Notes: generated from the letters alone by a model not told the origin. 64,000 bases of DNA from Prorocentrum cordatum (GCA_963575745.1 CAUYUJ010015714.1:1-64000); one strand, 5' to 3'; counted from the stretch's first letter, positions 1-11,385 are shown. Numbers and translations: made by a program.

Positions 1-118
1 ATTTCATGGCGCGGGCCATGATTTTTCCTCAGATTTCATGGCGCCTCTTCTTATTTCATTACGTCCCAGGCCCCCCCGCTGGGCCGCGCACATGCCGCCG
101 GTCATGATTTGCACCCCC
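1..118. repeat. Dispersed ~115-bp repeat, copy 1
   Basis: This copy starts with GCGCGGGCCATGAT, contains CATGGCGCCTC, and ends with TCATGATTTGC. The same order of words recurs at 913-1,032, about 85% identical by eye. The GGCCATGAT and TCATGATTT words near the two ends suggest a small mobile or fold-back unit. No coding content is seen. Confidence 0.65.
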
Positions 119-522
119 CCCTCTTGGACACCCCCCTCTTGGCCGCTCCCGAACCAGGACTGGCATCGCTCGGACGTGTGCATTTTTTCTCGGCGAGGGC
201 CATCGAGGAGCATCCTGGATCATTCGGCGGAAAAACCACGCACGAGACCAACACAAATAACAGGGAATGGACGTCCGAGCGATGGCCAGAGGAACCTCGA
301 GCCCGAAGCTCGCCCTCGGTTCCCCCCGGGCGCGCCGCGGAGACCTGCGCCACCAGACAGCTCGTGCGCCCGTGCACTCGCAGCGGGGGGTTCAGCAATC
401 AAGAGGTACTGAAAACTCTCCTGCTCCAGCAGTTGCCTAGGCCCACGCCGAAGAATTTGTTTGATGGTGCGAGCCTAAAGCCAGGTGTGTCTGCTGCCTC
501 TATGTTTCTGCTCTGCGTCTCC
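119..522. other. No gene recognised
   Basis: GC-rich sequence with open frames on both strands but no recognisable domain, RNA gene or internal repeat. The open frames are what GC-rich DNA gives by chance. Confidence 0.5.
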
Positions 523-698
523 TCCTCTGCCTTCTCGTCGTCCTCCTCGTCTTCCTCGTCGTCGTCGTCGTCGTCCGTCGTCCTCCTCTTCCTCCTTCTC
601 CTCTTCCTCCTCCTTTTCCTCCTCTTCCTCCTCCTCCTCCTCTGCCTCCTGTGCCTCCTCCTCCTCCTCCTCCTCCTCCTCTTTCTCCTGAGCCTCCT
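523..698. repeat. (CCT)n/(GTC)n triplet tract
   Basis: About 175 bp of nearly pure pyrimidine triplets on the + strand. Translated, it gives poly-Ser, poly-Leu or poly-Arg/Glu depending on frame, which is an artefact and not a protein. Confidence 0.9.
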
Positions 699-912
699 CC
701 TCAGCCGTGCATCCGCAGTCGAGCGGCCGACGGCGTGGTGGAGCGGCGGCCCCCCGCCCCCCTCAGCGCGCGCGCGCCCCGAAGAGGCCCGTGGCCGCGG
801 CAGGGCGCCCAGGGAGCCTGCGGCGCCGGCGCGCTTCACCCCGGAGGCCCAGGCGGGGGCCTCGTGGGGGTGGGAGGCGGCAAAGAGGGGGGTGCCGACT
901 AGGGGTGGTGGT

Positions 913-1032
913 GGACATCATGGCCGGGGCCATGATATCTCACCAGAACTCATGGCGCCTCCTCTTATTTCAATGCGTCCCCTGCCCCCCCCTTGGGCCG
1001 CGCACGTGCCGCCGGCCATGATTTGCGCCCGG
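913..1032. repeat. Dispersed ~115-bp repeat, copy 2
   Basis: Second copy of the unit at 1-118, sharing CATGGCGCCTC, GGGCCGCGCAC and CATGATTTGCGC in the same order. It lies between two (CCT)n tracts. Confidence 0.65.
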
Positions 1033-1133
1033 TTGGGGGGTCGGTGGGTGCTTTTCGTCATCGGCCCTCCTCTGCTGCGCAACGGTGTGTCTCTCCTCCC
1101 TTCTCGATCCTCCCCCATCCAGTTCCATCTGCC

Positions 1134-1980
1134 CTCCTCCCTCCCCCTCCTCCTCCTCCTCCTCCTCCTCCCCCTCCTCCTTCTCCAATTCTTGTCCTTA
1201 TAGATAATTTCTCCCTGTCGCATCCCGAGGCTTGTCGAAAGGGCGGGCCGGGCGTTTCGCTTGAGACTTCCTCACCACTTATGAACCTGATGCTGAAATA
1301 ATGTCAACAATTTTACAAATAGAGGCAGGGTGGTTCCAAAATGTTGCTCTCTCCTTAGCGCCGCGCGCATTCTTTTAAATATTGGCAAGTGATTCGCGGA
1401 TTGAGGGCGGCTGGTTTTCAACATGTGGTTTTCGCTCTAGCGCCGCGCACAGTCCGTTGTAGAAGTTGCAAGACCTTCACGGAGGGTGGGTGGTTTTCAA
1501 AATGTGGCTCTCGCCCCAGCGCCGCGCACATGTATTGAAACAGTGGAAAGAGCTTCACGGATTGAGGGTGGCTTCTTTGAACATGTGGCTCTCGCTTTAG
1601 CGCCGCGCGCATCTCGTGTAAATATTTGCACGAATTTCATTGCTTGTCATGGTCAACGTGCCAGAAATTATGTTTTGGAGCGGTTCAGGGTTGTCAGGGC
1701 GCAACAGTTACGTGGATTCGCGGTGTTGACATCCAAGGAATGGTGTTCTGACACGATTCAGGATCGCCAGTACGTAACAGTCTGGTGAACTCGTGGCGTT
1801 CACGTCCCGAGAAAGGTGTTTTGGCATGTTTCAAATTGTTCTCACGGTTATCCCCCAAAGGGGCACCTCCCTCAGAGGAAATGACCCCTCGTAGGAGCCT
1901 ATGAAGAGGATCGGGGATCTTGGAGGGAGGGTGTATGTCAACATCGTTGATGCGTCGTGGGTTTTTTCACTGGTCCTCCT
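1134..1980. repeat. Composite repeat module, copy 1
   Basis: A module of about 790 bp flanked on both sides by (CCT)n. In order it holds TCTCCCTGTCGCATCCCGAGG, then GCGTTTCGCTTGAGACTTCC, then three to four ~75-bp units (1,320-1,650), then CAACATCGTTGATGCGTC and CACTGGTCCTCCTCC leading into the next (CCT)n. The same blocks recur in the same order at 9,971-10,742, so the whole module, not just its parts, has been copied. No protein domain is seen. Confidence 0.75.
1320..1650. repeat. ~75-bp minisatellite array 1
   Basis: Three to four degenerate units built on GGTTTTCAAAATGTGGCTCT, CGCC and AGCGCCGCGCACAT, with spacers such as GTTGTAGAAGTTGCA. The same unit occurs at 3,465-3,800 and 10,085-10,430, with single degenerate units near 4,590-4,750 and 5,480-5,600. 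Confidence 0.75.
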
Positions 1981-2098
1981 CCTCTTCCTCCTCCTCCTCC
2001 TCCCCTGTCCTCCTCTTCGATCCTCCTTGTCCCTTCTCCTCCGGTATCCTCCTCCTCCTCTTCCTCCTCCTCCTCCTCCTCCTCAACCTCCTCCTCCC
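1975..2098. repeat. (CCT)n tract
   Basis: Pyrimidine triplet tract closing composite module copy 1. Confidence 0.9.
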
Positions 2099-3464
2099 AT
2101 ATCCGCTCGAACGTTATATTTCCTACTGCTCCCTGCTCTCCGGCGGACGCGGGCGCGTGACATGCTGAACTGCCCACATGATTGATGCCGCCCTGTGGCC
2201 CTTTGGCCCGATGCCGTCTGGTTCGAGCCTGGCCCGACATAGCGCCAGTTGCAGACCCGTGTTCGCACCGTGTTAGCCCACGAGCTAAAGCACCGCTTGA
2301 CGTACATCCGTGTCCTAGTTGGTAGCGGAGCTCCGGCTCCTTTTCACTACTTGCACTGTTCTTGCCGCCATGTCCCGCGCGGCTTCTCCGCCAGTCCTTT
2401 GCTCGCCCTCCTCTACACCATCACCTACTTTGTGTTTGGCAAGGTCAATATTCTGGACCCCCATGCCATCCGTGCTCATGATCTTCGCGTGTGGCAAGAC
2501 GTACAGCCCTGACAACCATCAGTAGAAACGCGACGCCGTGATCTATAGGGGGCGCGGCGCCCACCCGCCGTCGCCGTAGCCTGCCTCTTTCCAGGAGCGC
2601 GCTCCAAGTTTGTTGGAGTCGCTTTCGGGGCTCATCCGACCTCACGATGAAAATAAGGACCAGTTCCCATCAACAACGTCGGGCCATGGTCCTGAGCGCC
2701 TCGCAACTGCGTTGCTAGCGCCCTGGGTGCCGCAGACGGATCGGAACAATAATGATAATGATAATTCGATTGAGTGTTGGACAATTGTGTTGTCATGGTT
2801 CTCTCGCTCGCCTCCCGTCGTCACCCTCGTGAAAGGTAGGTTTCGCACCAACTCAAGACCTAGGGTGCATAGAGAAGCTTCGCAATCCATTTGGATACTA
2901 GAAGCGCAGCGTTGAATGTTTTATCGCAGGGTTGTTCAGCTGGGCATGGACTGCATGTTTTCAGCAGTTGTAACCCAATCGTTTGTGGGCCGCCCCACGC
3001 TCCGCAATCGTTTTTGTTTTCCAAGGTTTGCAAAAACGGTCAGCCACCCGGGTTGAATTTCAAGTTGTTTAAAGGGCTTTCCTACCATGTTCGGCATTAA
3101 GATTTGATTATAGGCACCGTGACTTTATCGCTTATGCAATTTGGTTTGACATCCTCACTGGGTAACCAACTCCTCCATCCTCCATTCCCCCTCCCTGCCT
3201 CCCGTGTCCTCCCGCCCCCTCCCTGTCCGCCTTCCTCTTGAGTCTCCGCCTTTCCCAAACCGCTCTTGCGTTCCTTGGGCCGTTGTCGAAACTTGCCAAA
3301 CCAGAGATGATCCTAAAACTTCTCTCGTTTTTGGCCCCTCCTGGTCTTCCTCCATCGCTTCCCCACGGTCGCGCTACCAGACCCTCCGCGTGCCAGGCCA
3401 GGCGTGGTGCTGCGCGCTGTTTGCCCACAGCTTGCTATTCTGACGTGGCAAGTTCTGGTTGCTC
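2099..3464. other. No gene recognised
   Basis: About 1.37 kb of mixed composition with only short frames (at most about 100 codons) and no recognisable domain, RNA gene or tandem structure. A short pyrimidine-rich stretch lies at 3,170-3,235. Confidence 0.5.
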
Positions 3465-3800
3465 CTAGGATGGAGGGTCCGTCGTTTTCAAAGTGCGGCT
3501 TTGTTCTCGGCGCCGCGCGCATTCTTCTTGGAAGTTCCAGCAGCCTCACGGATGAAGGGCCAGTCGTTGTCGAAATGCGGCTCTTGTTCTACCGCCGCGC
3601 ACGTCATTCGTAAACCGTAAACAGTTTCAAAGCAGGGGAGCTGGATGTTTCCGGAAAGCAGCTCTCGCTTTATTGCCGTTCACGGTGGTCTGACAAGTTT
3701 GTAGCAGGACGGACAGAATGCAATTCTTTTTTTCAGCATTGGGTATCGCTCTCGTTCCGCGCCCATGCGTCTGAAAAACTTACGCCCCTTCTTCAAGGAT
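3465..3800. repeat. ~75-bp minisatellite array 2
   Basis: Units carry GTTTTCAAAGTGCGGCT, GGCGCCGCGCGCATTC and TTGTCGAAATGCGGCTC. It is the same family as 1,320-1,650 but more degenerate. Confidence 0.6.
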
Positions 3801-3959
3801 GGAGGACGGCTCCTCTTTTTCCAGCATCGGGTCCTGGCTTGAAGCCAGGTCGCCTACTATATCATGCACGCTCCGCCTATCTCCTCTATCTCACTCGAAA
3901 ATCTGGACCATGAGGCTTGACCGGGTAGGGACGAAAAGTCATATGCAGTTAAACAGAGC

Positions 3960-5470
3960 GGGCAACTCGGGTGAACAGACAAATCTCTGGGAGCAGGGGT
4001 TGGCCTTGGAAGGCCTCTTCGAGCGATCCCTGGGGCCCGCGTGGGGGCGAGGCGAGGAGGAGGAGGAGGAGGAGGAGGAGGAGGAGGATAATGAGGAGGA
4101 GGAGAAGAAGAGGAGGAGGAGGAGGAAGACGACGACCACGACGACAAGAACGAGGAGGGAAAGGAAACGTATGGTGATGAGGGCAAGGACGAGGGCGAGG
4201 ACGAGGAGGACGAGGTGGAGGATAACGAGGATGAGGACGAAACCCTCAGAATCGCCTCTTGGAGCTCTCTTGGGACAGTTTCGGGAGACTTTGGGGTCCT
4301 TGTGCGGCTCCTTTTGGCGGGTCTTGGGGCAATCTTGGAGCCCTCTCGGGGGTCCTTGGGGGTCCTGGAGGGCCTCTTGGGGTCATCTCAGAGGCCATCG
4401 ATCAAAAGGTTGGGGGAGTGGAATTTGCCCTCCCCCCCTCCCCCCCCCCCCCCCCCCCCTCCCCCCTCCCCCCCCAATTACTCAATATGAATACTACTCT
4501 CCCTCTTCCCCCGATGGCGGCCTGAAAGTAGTCGGCCCCCCCCCGCGTACTGTTTTTTACACAGGATTCCCGGGAGTTGGGTTTTCGCCTGCGTTTTTTT
4601 TTCAAAATGCTGCTCTCGCTGAGGCGCCGGCCTCATTTCTGCTCCCGAATCGTTCCGAATCGTGCTCCCGCTGCAGCGTGGGCCTCATTTTCGGATCGGT
4701 GTTTGGCCTCCGTCGTTCAGGATGGCGTTCTCGCCCCAGCGCGGGCCTCTTTCTCGCGCGCCCATCCGCCCGCCACCACCGCGCCGCACCACCACCACCA
4801 CCACCACCCACCACACACCACCACCACCAGCACCACACCACCACACACCACCACCAGCACCACCACCAGCAGCACCACCACCACCACCACCACCACAACC
4901 ACGCACACACGCACGCACGCACGCACGTGCACCACCACCCACTACGCACGCGCGCGCGGAGCCACAGGTCCGCTACGACACGCGTCCGCGGATAGAGAAA
5001 ATCAGCGCCATGGTAAGGGATGGGAGGGAGGGGTAGGACGTCAGATATGACGCGAGCGCACCTAGCTTGCCCTCCCCCCCCTCTCCCTCCCCCCCCTCCA
5101 CTCCCTCCTCCCCCCCCTCCCTCCCTCTCCCCCCCCACCCCCTCCCCCGCCTCTCCCCCGTTTCCCCCCCCCCCCCCCCCGCCCCCCTCGCCCCCTCTCC
5201 CGCCATCTCCCCCCGCTGGGACCAGCAACGTCACCCAAATGGGGACAAGGTTTGGTAAAGTCCGCGGTTCTGGCCTTCTCGCCCAGGCCATCTTGGGCGA
5301 AAAAGGACCGCCTAACACGTCGCGGCCTGCCCCGAACAAACCTCAGGGAGGGGGGAGGCAAACCTCCTGGACGGGAATTGGTTTTTGGAAGAGGAAAGAA
5401 AGATATCGCTAGACCACCTTACCCCGAAGGGTTGGCGGGATTAGACGTGGCAGCTGCACACATGGTGAGC
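3960..5470. repeat. Long composite repeat, copy 1
   Basis: Contains, in order: GATCTCTGGGAGCA-like and GGCCTTGGAAGGCCTCTT words; a (GGA)n/(GAC)n tract (4,056-4,235); a CTCTTGGGGC-type minisatellite (4,250-4,400); CCATCGATCAAAAGG followed by poly-C; diverged 75-bp units; (CAC)n and (AC)n (4,785-4,935); C-rich DNA (5,070-5,215); and GGAAGAGGAAAGAAAGATAT. The first and last blocks recur in the same order at 36,285-37,440, marking a dispersed composite unit of 1.2-1.5 kb. The 398-codon frame across it is a repeat translation artefact. Confidence 0.65.
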
Positions 5471-5834
5471 GGTTCCTTTCCAAGATGGGTCTCTCGCTTG
5501 CTATTCCTGGAAAATTGTTGGCCAGGCGTTGAACCTTTGGCAACCGTCACGCGGAGGGGGGCTGTTCCTTTTCAAAGCGGGGCTCCCGCTGGACACCTCG
5601 CTGAGCTCTCTGATCCTACAGTTGAGCTGTCCGCGCCACTCGCTAGAAGGATGCAAGGCAGTTCCTTATCAAAACGGGCCCTTTGCTGGAATCGCAGGCC
5701 CATTGTGTGCTCTCCTTTCAGGTGGCCGTTTCCTGGAGTGAGAAGAAAGGCTGGCAGGGACTTCTGAGGAGGGGACATGGGACAGGGGGGGTTCGCCGCT
5801 GCGCTGATGTATCCTGGGTTTCTCGTGCTGGTGC
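5471..5834. other. No gene recognised
   Basis: Contains one or two diverged ~75-bp minisatellite units (around 5,480 and 5,560) and otherwise nothing recognisable. Confidence 0.45.
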
Positions 5835-5837
5835 TGC

Positions 5838-6195
5838 CCCTCCTCCTTTCCCGTCTCCTGATCCTCCTCCTCCTCCTTCTTCTCCTCCTCCTCGTCTCCT
5901 TCTCCTCGTCTCCTCCTCCTCCTCCTCCTGCTCCTCCTCCTCCTCTCCTCCTCCTCCCCCTCCTCCTCCTCCTCCTCCTCCTCCTCCTCCTCCTCTCCTC
6001 CTCCTCCTCCTCCTCCTCCTCCTCCTCCTCCTCCTCCTCCTCCTCCTCCTCATCCCCCTCCTCCTCCTCCTCCCTCCCCACCTCCTCCTCCTCCTTCCTC
6101 CTCCTCCTCCTCCTCCTCCTCTCTCCTCCTCCTTCTCCTCCTCCTCCTCCTCCTCCTCCTCCTCCTCCTGCTCCTCCTCCATCTCCTCCTCAGCC
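5838..6195. repeat. (CCT)n tract, ~360 bp
   Basis: One of the longest pyrimidine triplet tracts in the window. Frames here read poly-Ser, poly-Leu and poly-Pro on + and poly-Arg/Glu/Gly on -. Confidence 0.95.
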
Positions 6196-6209
6196 TCTTC
6201 GGCCCCAGC

Positions 6210-7000
6210 ACCTGCGGGGTAGGGGGTTGGCCGGCGCGCGCACCCTCCCCCCCCTCCCCCGGCGACCTTTTTTCCGCTGGGCCCCGTCGGCGCGCCGCAT
6301 GGTGCTCCTCTCCCGCATTGCCTTTCTGCGGGCACGGCTTCCCGATGGCTGCAAGGTGGTTGTCACCTCTGCGACGCATGACCAGACCCTGGTGCAGAAA
6401 GTGAGTGTCTTGATACATCCAGACCTTCGAGTGGCTGCTGCTGCACAGCCGTTCGCGTCCTCTGCCCTGGACTGGCTCGATATTGCTGCGAAGACCATGC
6501 GGGTGGCTGATCGAGGGCATCGGCATTCGGACGGGCACTCTCGGGTGAATTTCCTGATCACGGACTCGGCCCTCCCTGTGGCTGCCCAGGAGCATGATGA
6601 CGATGGCCGGTGGTGATGACGACGGTTGGCCCCCTGGACAAGATCCTGGCTCGCGCTCTGGAGGGCGAGGATTCGATGGCGCTCCTGTGGGCAATGCTAG
6701 TGGCCCATGGGATGATGGCAACGACCCGTGGTCTGAAGGGTACGGTGGCCTTCTGGCGAAGGCGCCTTGGCTTCATGGAGTCCTTTCTGTGGTATCTTTG
6801 TTCCCGCCCTCCCGCGCAACACGGACGCCGTGGCTTTCGCGCCGCAGCCGACCCAGCTAGAGATGGAGGAGGCGGTCCTGGACGTTCTTCGCCTCCTGGT
6901 ACTATTCATTGTGTCGTACAGTAGGCCCCTCACCGTCGGAAGAAGCTGGTGAACAGGCCGAAGAGCAGCGTTCTATTCGCGGCAGTGGAGTTTATTGCGA
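6210..7000 (+). other. Unassigned region with moderate open frames
   Basis: Two + frames stay open, 6,210-6,613 and 6,610-6,921. They give mixed-composition peptides that do not look like repeat translation, including a Leu/Ala-rich stretch around 6,400-6,500 with words such as LLSRIAFLRARLPDG. No family is recognised and no start, splice or SL signal supports expression. It may be an exon of a decayed gene. Confidence 0.25.
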
Positions 7001-7004
7001 GGAG

Positions 7005-7460
7005 CCTGATTTACCAGTTTGTGCGGATCTTCGCCTGGGTGGTGGGGGTCTTCCTAATCCTGTGGTTCTTCCGGGATATACGGATCTTCCTGGTCCTGCT
7101 GGCTATCTTGGACGTACGGATATGATTCCTGGTCCTGCGGATCGTCATGGTCGCGCTGATTTTATCAGAGGCCCTGCGGATCTTCCTGGGCGTGCGGGTC
7201 TCGTTGGTCCGCAGAACTTTTCGGAGGGCCTGCTGATCTTCGTGGTGGTGCCGATCTTCGACCAGGCTGTGGGGATCTTCCTGGTCCTGCGGCTCTTCCT
7301 GGTTGTACGGGGCCCCCTGGTCCCGCGGACCTACCTGGTTGTGCGGACCTCCTTTCTTGTCGTGCGGATCTACTCGGAGGTCCTGCGGATCTTTCTGAAC
7401 GTTCGGTTATTCGGCGATATCGTGGCGATCTGCCTGGTTCGGCGGGTCCTTCTACCGACT
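7005..7460. repeat. Degenerate ~18-bp tandem repeat
   Basis: A run of diverged copies of GCGGATCTTCCTGGTCCT and relatives. Because the period is a multiple of three, one + frame reads a degenerate hexapeptide (GPADLPGRA-like) and the adjacent frame reads hydrophobic RIFLVL-like units. It is probably a minisatellite; a low-complexity exon cannot be excluded. Confidence 0.55.
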
Positions 7461-7974
7461 CGGTTCCACGACCTGCTCTTGATCTTCATCGCGAGCGTCT
7501 CCCTGAGACACCCTTTTTGCCGAGATTGCCATTCGCCAGTTCGCTGAGATCCATCACGCAATCGAGCAGACTATGGCGGAGCTGACAGCTCTCTTTGAGC
7601 GCTCGAGTCCTGGAGTTCGTGATGGCCTGTGCCTTTGGCCTCGTCCGCATGCGCTGCACCCTCCTGACTCACGTTGAGCTGACGACGTCCATGCCTGGCT
7701 GAAGCACACGGATCCCTTGGGAACGTTTTCGTGGGTGTCGTTCGCCGCTTCGTCGGCGGCGCGTGGACTTCGAAGAGTATTCGCCGCGTGGGGCGGACCT
7801 GGATGATTTTGCGGAGTGCCCGCGCTCGCTGTGGCGGAGTGTTGCGGACGCTGGCCTGCATGAGTCGTACTGGAGTGTTGCTGCGCAGTAGGCCCGTGCC
7901 GCAGCCCGCCGCCAGGATGATGTTTCGTCGCTATCTTTCCTGATGGTATCGCCAGCTGGCCTCGGGTTAGGGTA
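7461..7974. other. No gene recognised
   Basis: GC-rich sequence with open frames on both strands and no recognisable domain. Confidence 0.4.
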
Positions 7975-8185
7975 ATAGGGTAACGAACAATGATATAAAC
8001 ATCAAAACTCGGAGGTCCGCGCGGCTTTCTCGGATCGGCGCTGGACCATCCTCCCTGGCGCGCGGAGCGCGCCAAGGGCGGCGCAGAAGGCTCTGCCAGA
8101 GGGGGTCCAGAGCCGATCCGAGACATCCGCGCGGACCTCCGAGTTTTCATGTTTATGTCAGTGCCCGTTCCCCTAATGGTGTTCG
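7968..8185. mobile_element. Family A inverted-repeat element, copy 1
   Basis: Element of about 200 bp. Left end: GGGTAACGAACAATGATATA then AACAT and AAAACTCGGAGGTCCGCGCGG. Right end: the reverse complement, CCGCGCGGACCTCCGAGTTT then TCATGTTTATG. The terminal inverted repeats are about 60 bp and the centre is a GGCGCGCGGAGCGCGCC hairpin. TAAT lies on both outer sides, a possible short target duplication. Relatives lie at 47,205-47,380, 58,075-58,190 and 60,628-60,826; the last forms an intron. No coding capacity, so a MITE-like non-autonomous element. Confidence 0.8.
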
Positions 8186-8317
8186 TCATGGGGGCTATCG
8201 CCCTGTGCGTCGTCACACCAAGGGTTTTCTGCTCCTGCTGTGCGGCGGCTTGTTGGGCAACGGGCGTGCGGCGGGCCTTGCCCTCCCCAGTGGGGCTACC
8301 CGTCGGTCGATGGATCG

Positions 8318-8500
8318 GAGTCCTCCTCCTCTTTTTCCTCCTCTCCCTCCTCCTGTCCCCTCCTTCTCCTCCAAAAAATTAATCCTCCTCCTCCTCCTCC
8401 TCCTCTCTCTATTTCTCTCCTCCTCCTCCTCTTCCTCCTCCTCCTCCCTCTCCCTCTCCCTCTCTCCTCTCTCCTCTCTCCTCCTCCTCCTCCTCCTCCG

Positions 8501-8532
<32 letters not shown>

Positions 8533-8632
8533 CCCCCCTCCTCCTCCAGCTCCTCCTCCTCCTTCTGCTCCTCCTCCTCCTCCTCCTCCTCCTCCTCCTA
8601 CTCCTCCTCCTCCTCTCCTTCTCTCCTCCTCG
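8318..8632. repeat. (CCT)n tract with a 29-bp poly-A
   Basis: Pyrimidine triplets interrupted by an uninterrupted A29 run at 8,501-8,529. Confidence 0.9.
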
Positions 8633-8860
8633 TGCTGATCGTCGTCAACGTCGTTGCCGCCGCCGTTGCCGCCTTGTCCTCGTTACCGTCGCCGCTGCGG
8701 TGGCCGTGGTCACTGGCGGCCTCTGCCGTGGTGGCCGCCCGTGCGCGCGGTCCGCGTGGGGGGCGGCGACTCGGCAGTGCGACCTCTGCGGCGGAGGGCC
8801 CGCTGAGGCCGGAGAGCTCGTCGAGCCGTGCGTGCACACGATGCGTCTTGCGTTTGCACT

Positions 8861-8951
8861 GGTCCTCCTCGTCCTCCACCTCCTCCTCCTCCTCCTCCTC
8901 CTCCTCCTCCTCCTCCTCCTCCTCCTCCTCCTCCTCCTCCCCTCCCCCTCC
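8861..8951. repeat. (CCT)n tract
   Basis: Preceded by GATGCGTCTTGCGTTTGCAC and TGGTCCTCC, the same lead-in used at 1,950 and 10,720. Confidence 0.9.
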
Positions 8952-9045
8952 GCATTGGGACTGGCCACAGGGGCCCCACAGTGCCCGAAGGCCGCAGGCC
9001 ACTATGGCTCTGGGCCGCTCGCGCCTTGCGCAGCTCTCTCCCTCT
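8952..9045. repeat. Post-CCT unique block, copy 1
   Basis: Holds TGGGACTGGCC, AGGGGCCCC, GGCCGCAGGCC and TATGGCTCTGGGCCGC. Repeated at 10,876-10,965, in both cases immediately after a (CCT)n tract. Confidence 0.7.
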
Positions 9046-9125
9046 CTCGCTTGGTAAAGCTCCAGGCTACACGCATGGCAGCGAGTAGGACCCTTCGGAC
9101 AATGAGGGGCCCCGGTGGCCATTCC

Positions 9126-9258
9126 AGGAGGAGGAGGAGGAGGAGGAGGAGGAGGAGGAGGAGGAGGAATAATAAAAAGAAAACGAAGAAGAGGAGGAGG
9201 AGGAGGAGGAGGAGGAGGAGGAGGAGGGGGAGGTGGACGAGGAGGACGAGGAGGACGA
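9126..9258. repeat. (GGA)n tract
   Basis: Two purine triplet runs separated by AATAATAAAAAGAAAACG. The strand is opposite to the upstream (CCT)n tracts. Confidence 0.9.
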
Positions 9259-9750
9259 TGAGGACCCGGCTGGACCAGGACGGTCTCACAACACTTTGGC
9301 GCCGCCTCCGGCGGCGCTCCTGGGGCGCTTCGCACCCCGGGGCCAGGTTGCTGAGATCGCCCTGGCGTGCTCTGTCGAGAGGGTGTCCCGAGATGCGGGC
9401 CTCGGCGGACCCGTGACGCCCAGACCCCCACGACGTCGTGATCTCGTCGCAGTGTGGGCCGCAAGAAGCAGCGGCTCATTCTCCGGGACAGGCTGTCCAC
9501 CCGGTCCTGTCTCTCGCGCCTGGCTGATTGGAAAGTAGTGCCATATGAGCAGCATCGCGATGAAAAGCTTTCCCCATTGTGGGCAACCCTTCTGTACTTC
9601 TGGCGCCTCCGGATCCAAATCCTCCGAGCCGTTCTCTGACGGTCCCGGAGCCTGCCCCCTAGGGGCAGAACGTAGCAGAAACGCCCGTCGTGATTTTTGC
9701 CACGGCGTGGAGTGGACTCGCCGTCGGGGGACCGCCTGCCGGGGGACCAA
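9259..9750. other. No gene recognised
   Basis: No recognisable domain, RNA gene or repeat unit. Confidence 0.4.
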
Positions 9751-9751
9751 G

Positions 9752-10876
9752 ACCTCCTCCTCCTCCTCCTCGTTCTTGTTGCCTTCCTCCTCCTCCTCCT
9801 CCTCCTCCTCCGCCGCCACGTTGCCTTCCTTCCTCATCTTCTTCCTCCTTCTCCTTCTCCACCACGTTGTCTTCTTTCCTCATCTCCTTCTTCCTCCTAC
9901 TCCTCCTCCTCCTCCTCCTACTCCTTCTCCTCCTCCTCCTCCTCCTCCTCCTCCTCCTCCTCCTCCTCTATTTCTTTTCCCTCTAAATAACGCCTCTCTG
10001 TCGCACCCACAGACGCGTCGGTAGGGTGGGCCAGGCGTTTCGCTTGAGACTTCCTCACGGCTTCTGATCCTGAAGCTTGAGCTTGGCAACGGCTTCTCGG
10101 ATGGAGGGCGGGTGGTTTTCAAAGCGTGGCTCTCACCCGAGCGCCGCGCACATTCTTCTTCAGAGATTCATTGCGGATGGTGTTCCGCATGTGTCTCTCG
10201 CCTCAGCGCCGTGCACACTCACACTCGTTGTAAAAGTTTGCAAAAGTTTCACGGATGGAGGGCGGGTGGTTTTCAACATGTGGTTCTCGCCCGAGCGCCG
10301 CGCGCATTCGTCTTTAAAGCTGCTAACAGTTCGAAGGACGAAGGGTGGTTCGCTTTCAAATGTGGCTCTGGCCTTGGCGCCACGCACATTCGTTTTAATC
10401 AGTTTGCGGGCAGCTTCAAGGATTCGCATGGTCGAAGTGCCAGGAATGGCGTTCTGACAATTTTTTATGGTGAGAACGCAGCTGTCACGTTGGCTCGCGG
10501 TTTCGAAGTCCCTGGGATGTCTTCCTGGTGCGATTTAGGATTGTTTAGAAGCAGCAGTCACGTTCATTCGCGACGCTGAAGTCCCAGTAATTGTGTGTTT
10601 GCCACGATTGAGGATTCTCCGACGTTTGACTTCCAATGGGGCATTTCCCGTAATTGCATAAGTCCTGCAAAGAACCTGTGAAGAGGGAACTTGGAGGGAG
10701 GTTTTTTGCAACATCGTTGATGCGTCTTGGGTTTACACTGGTCCTCCTCCTCCTCCTCCTCCTCCTCCTCCTCCTCCTCCTCTGCCACCGTGTGGACATC
10801 AGCGAACTCCAGGGAACTCCTCCTCCTCCTCCTCCTCCTCCTCCTCCTCCTCCTCCTCCTCCTCCTCCTCCTCCTC
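9752..10876. repeat. Composite repeat module, copy 2, with flanking (CCT)n
   Basis: (CCT)n at 9,752-9,970; then CTCTCTGTCGCACCCACAG and GCGTTTCGCTTGAGACTTCC; four ~75-bp units (10,085-10,430); a 250-bp diverged segment; then CAACATCGTTGATGCGTCTT and ACACTGGTCCTCCTCC leading into (CCT)n at 10,741-10,875. Same block order as 1,134-2,098. Confidence 0.75.
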
Positions 10877-10965
10877 CCCTCTGGGACTGGCCCCAAGGGG
10901 CCCCCCATTGTCCCAGGGCCGCAGGCCGCTATGGCTCTGGGCCGCCCGCGCCCCGCGCGCGGCGG
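10876..10965. repeat. Post-CCT unique block, copy 2
   Basis: TGGGACTGGCCCCAAGGGGC, GGCCGCAGGCCGC and TATGGCTCTGGGCCGC; partner of 8,952-9,045. Confidence 0.7.
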
Positions 10966-11385
10966 CCCTCCCAGGCGCGCCCCTCGGCGCGCGCGGGCGC
11001 CCGCGCGCGCGCAGCCTGCGCTCGTCGCGCGCTCGCCGCGCGCTCGCGCGGCCGCCTGGTGTGGTCCGCCTCCATGTCGGGCGCCGGCGCCCCGAGCGGG
11101 GAGGCCGAGCTTCTCGGGGGGCGGGCAGGAGTCGAGCAGTGGCGGAGCGTCCTGGCTCGCCTAGAGGCCCACCAAAGGATGGTCTGAGAACCTTCTCTTG
11201 TCTGCACGAGGTGTTCTTAGAACGTATCTGGCTGACGCCGTCTTGTTTTAGCACCTCGGGTTCGTGTTCTGAGAACCTTGCTTTGGTTCTTAGAATATTT
11301 TTTGGGTTCTGAGAACATGCCGTGGTAGGCCTATAGGAATGCGAGGACGGTCGGTCCCTGCTCAATCGGGGGCAGCCATAGTTGT
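10966..11385. other. GC-rich spacer with TTCTGAGAAC palindromes
   Basis: GC-rich to 11,170, then an AT-richer stretch in which the palindrome TTCTGAGAAC or a variant occurs three to four times between 11,185 and 11,320. No gene is recognised. Confidence 0.4.
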
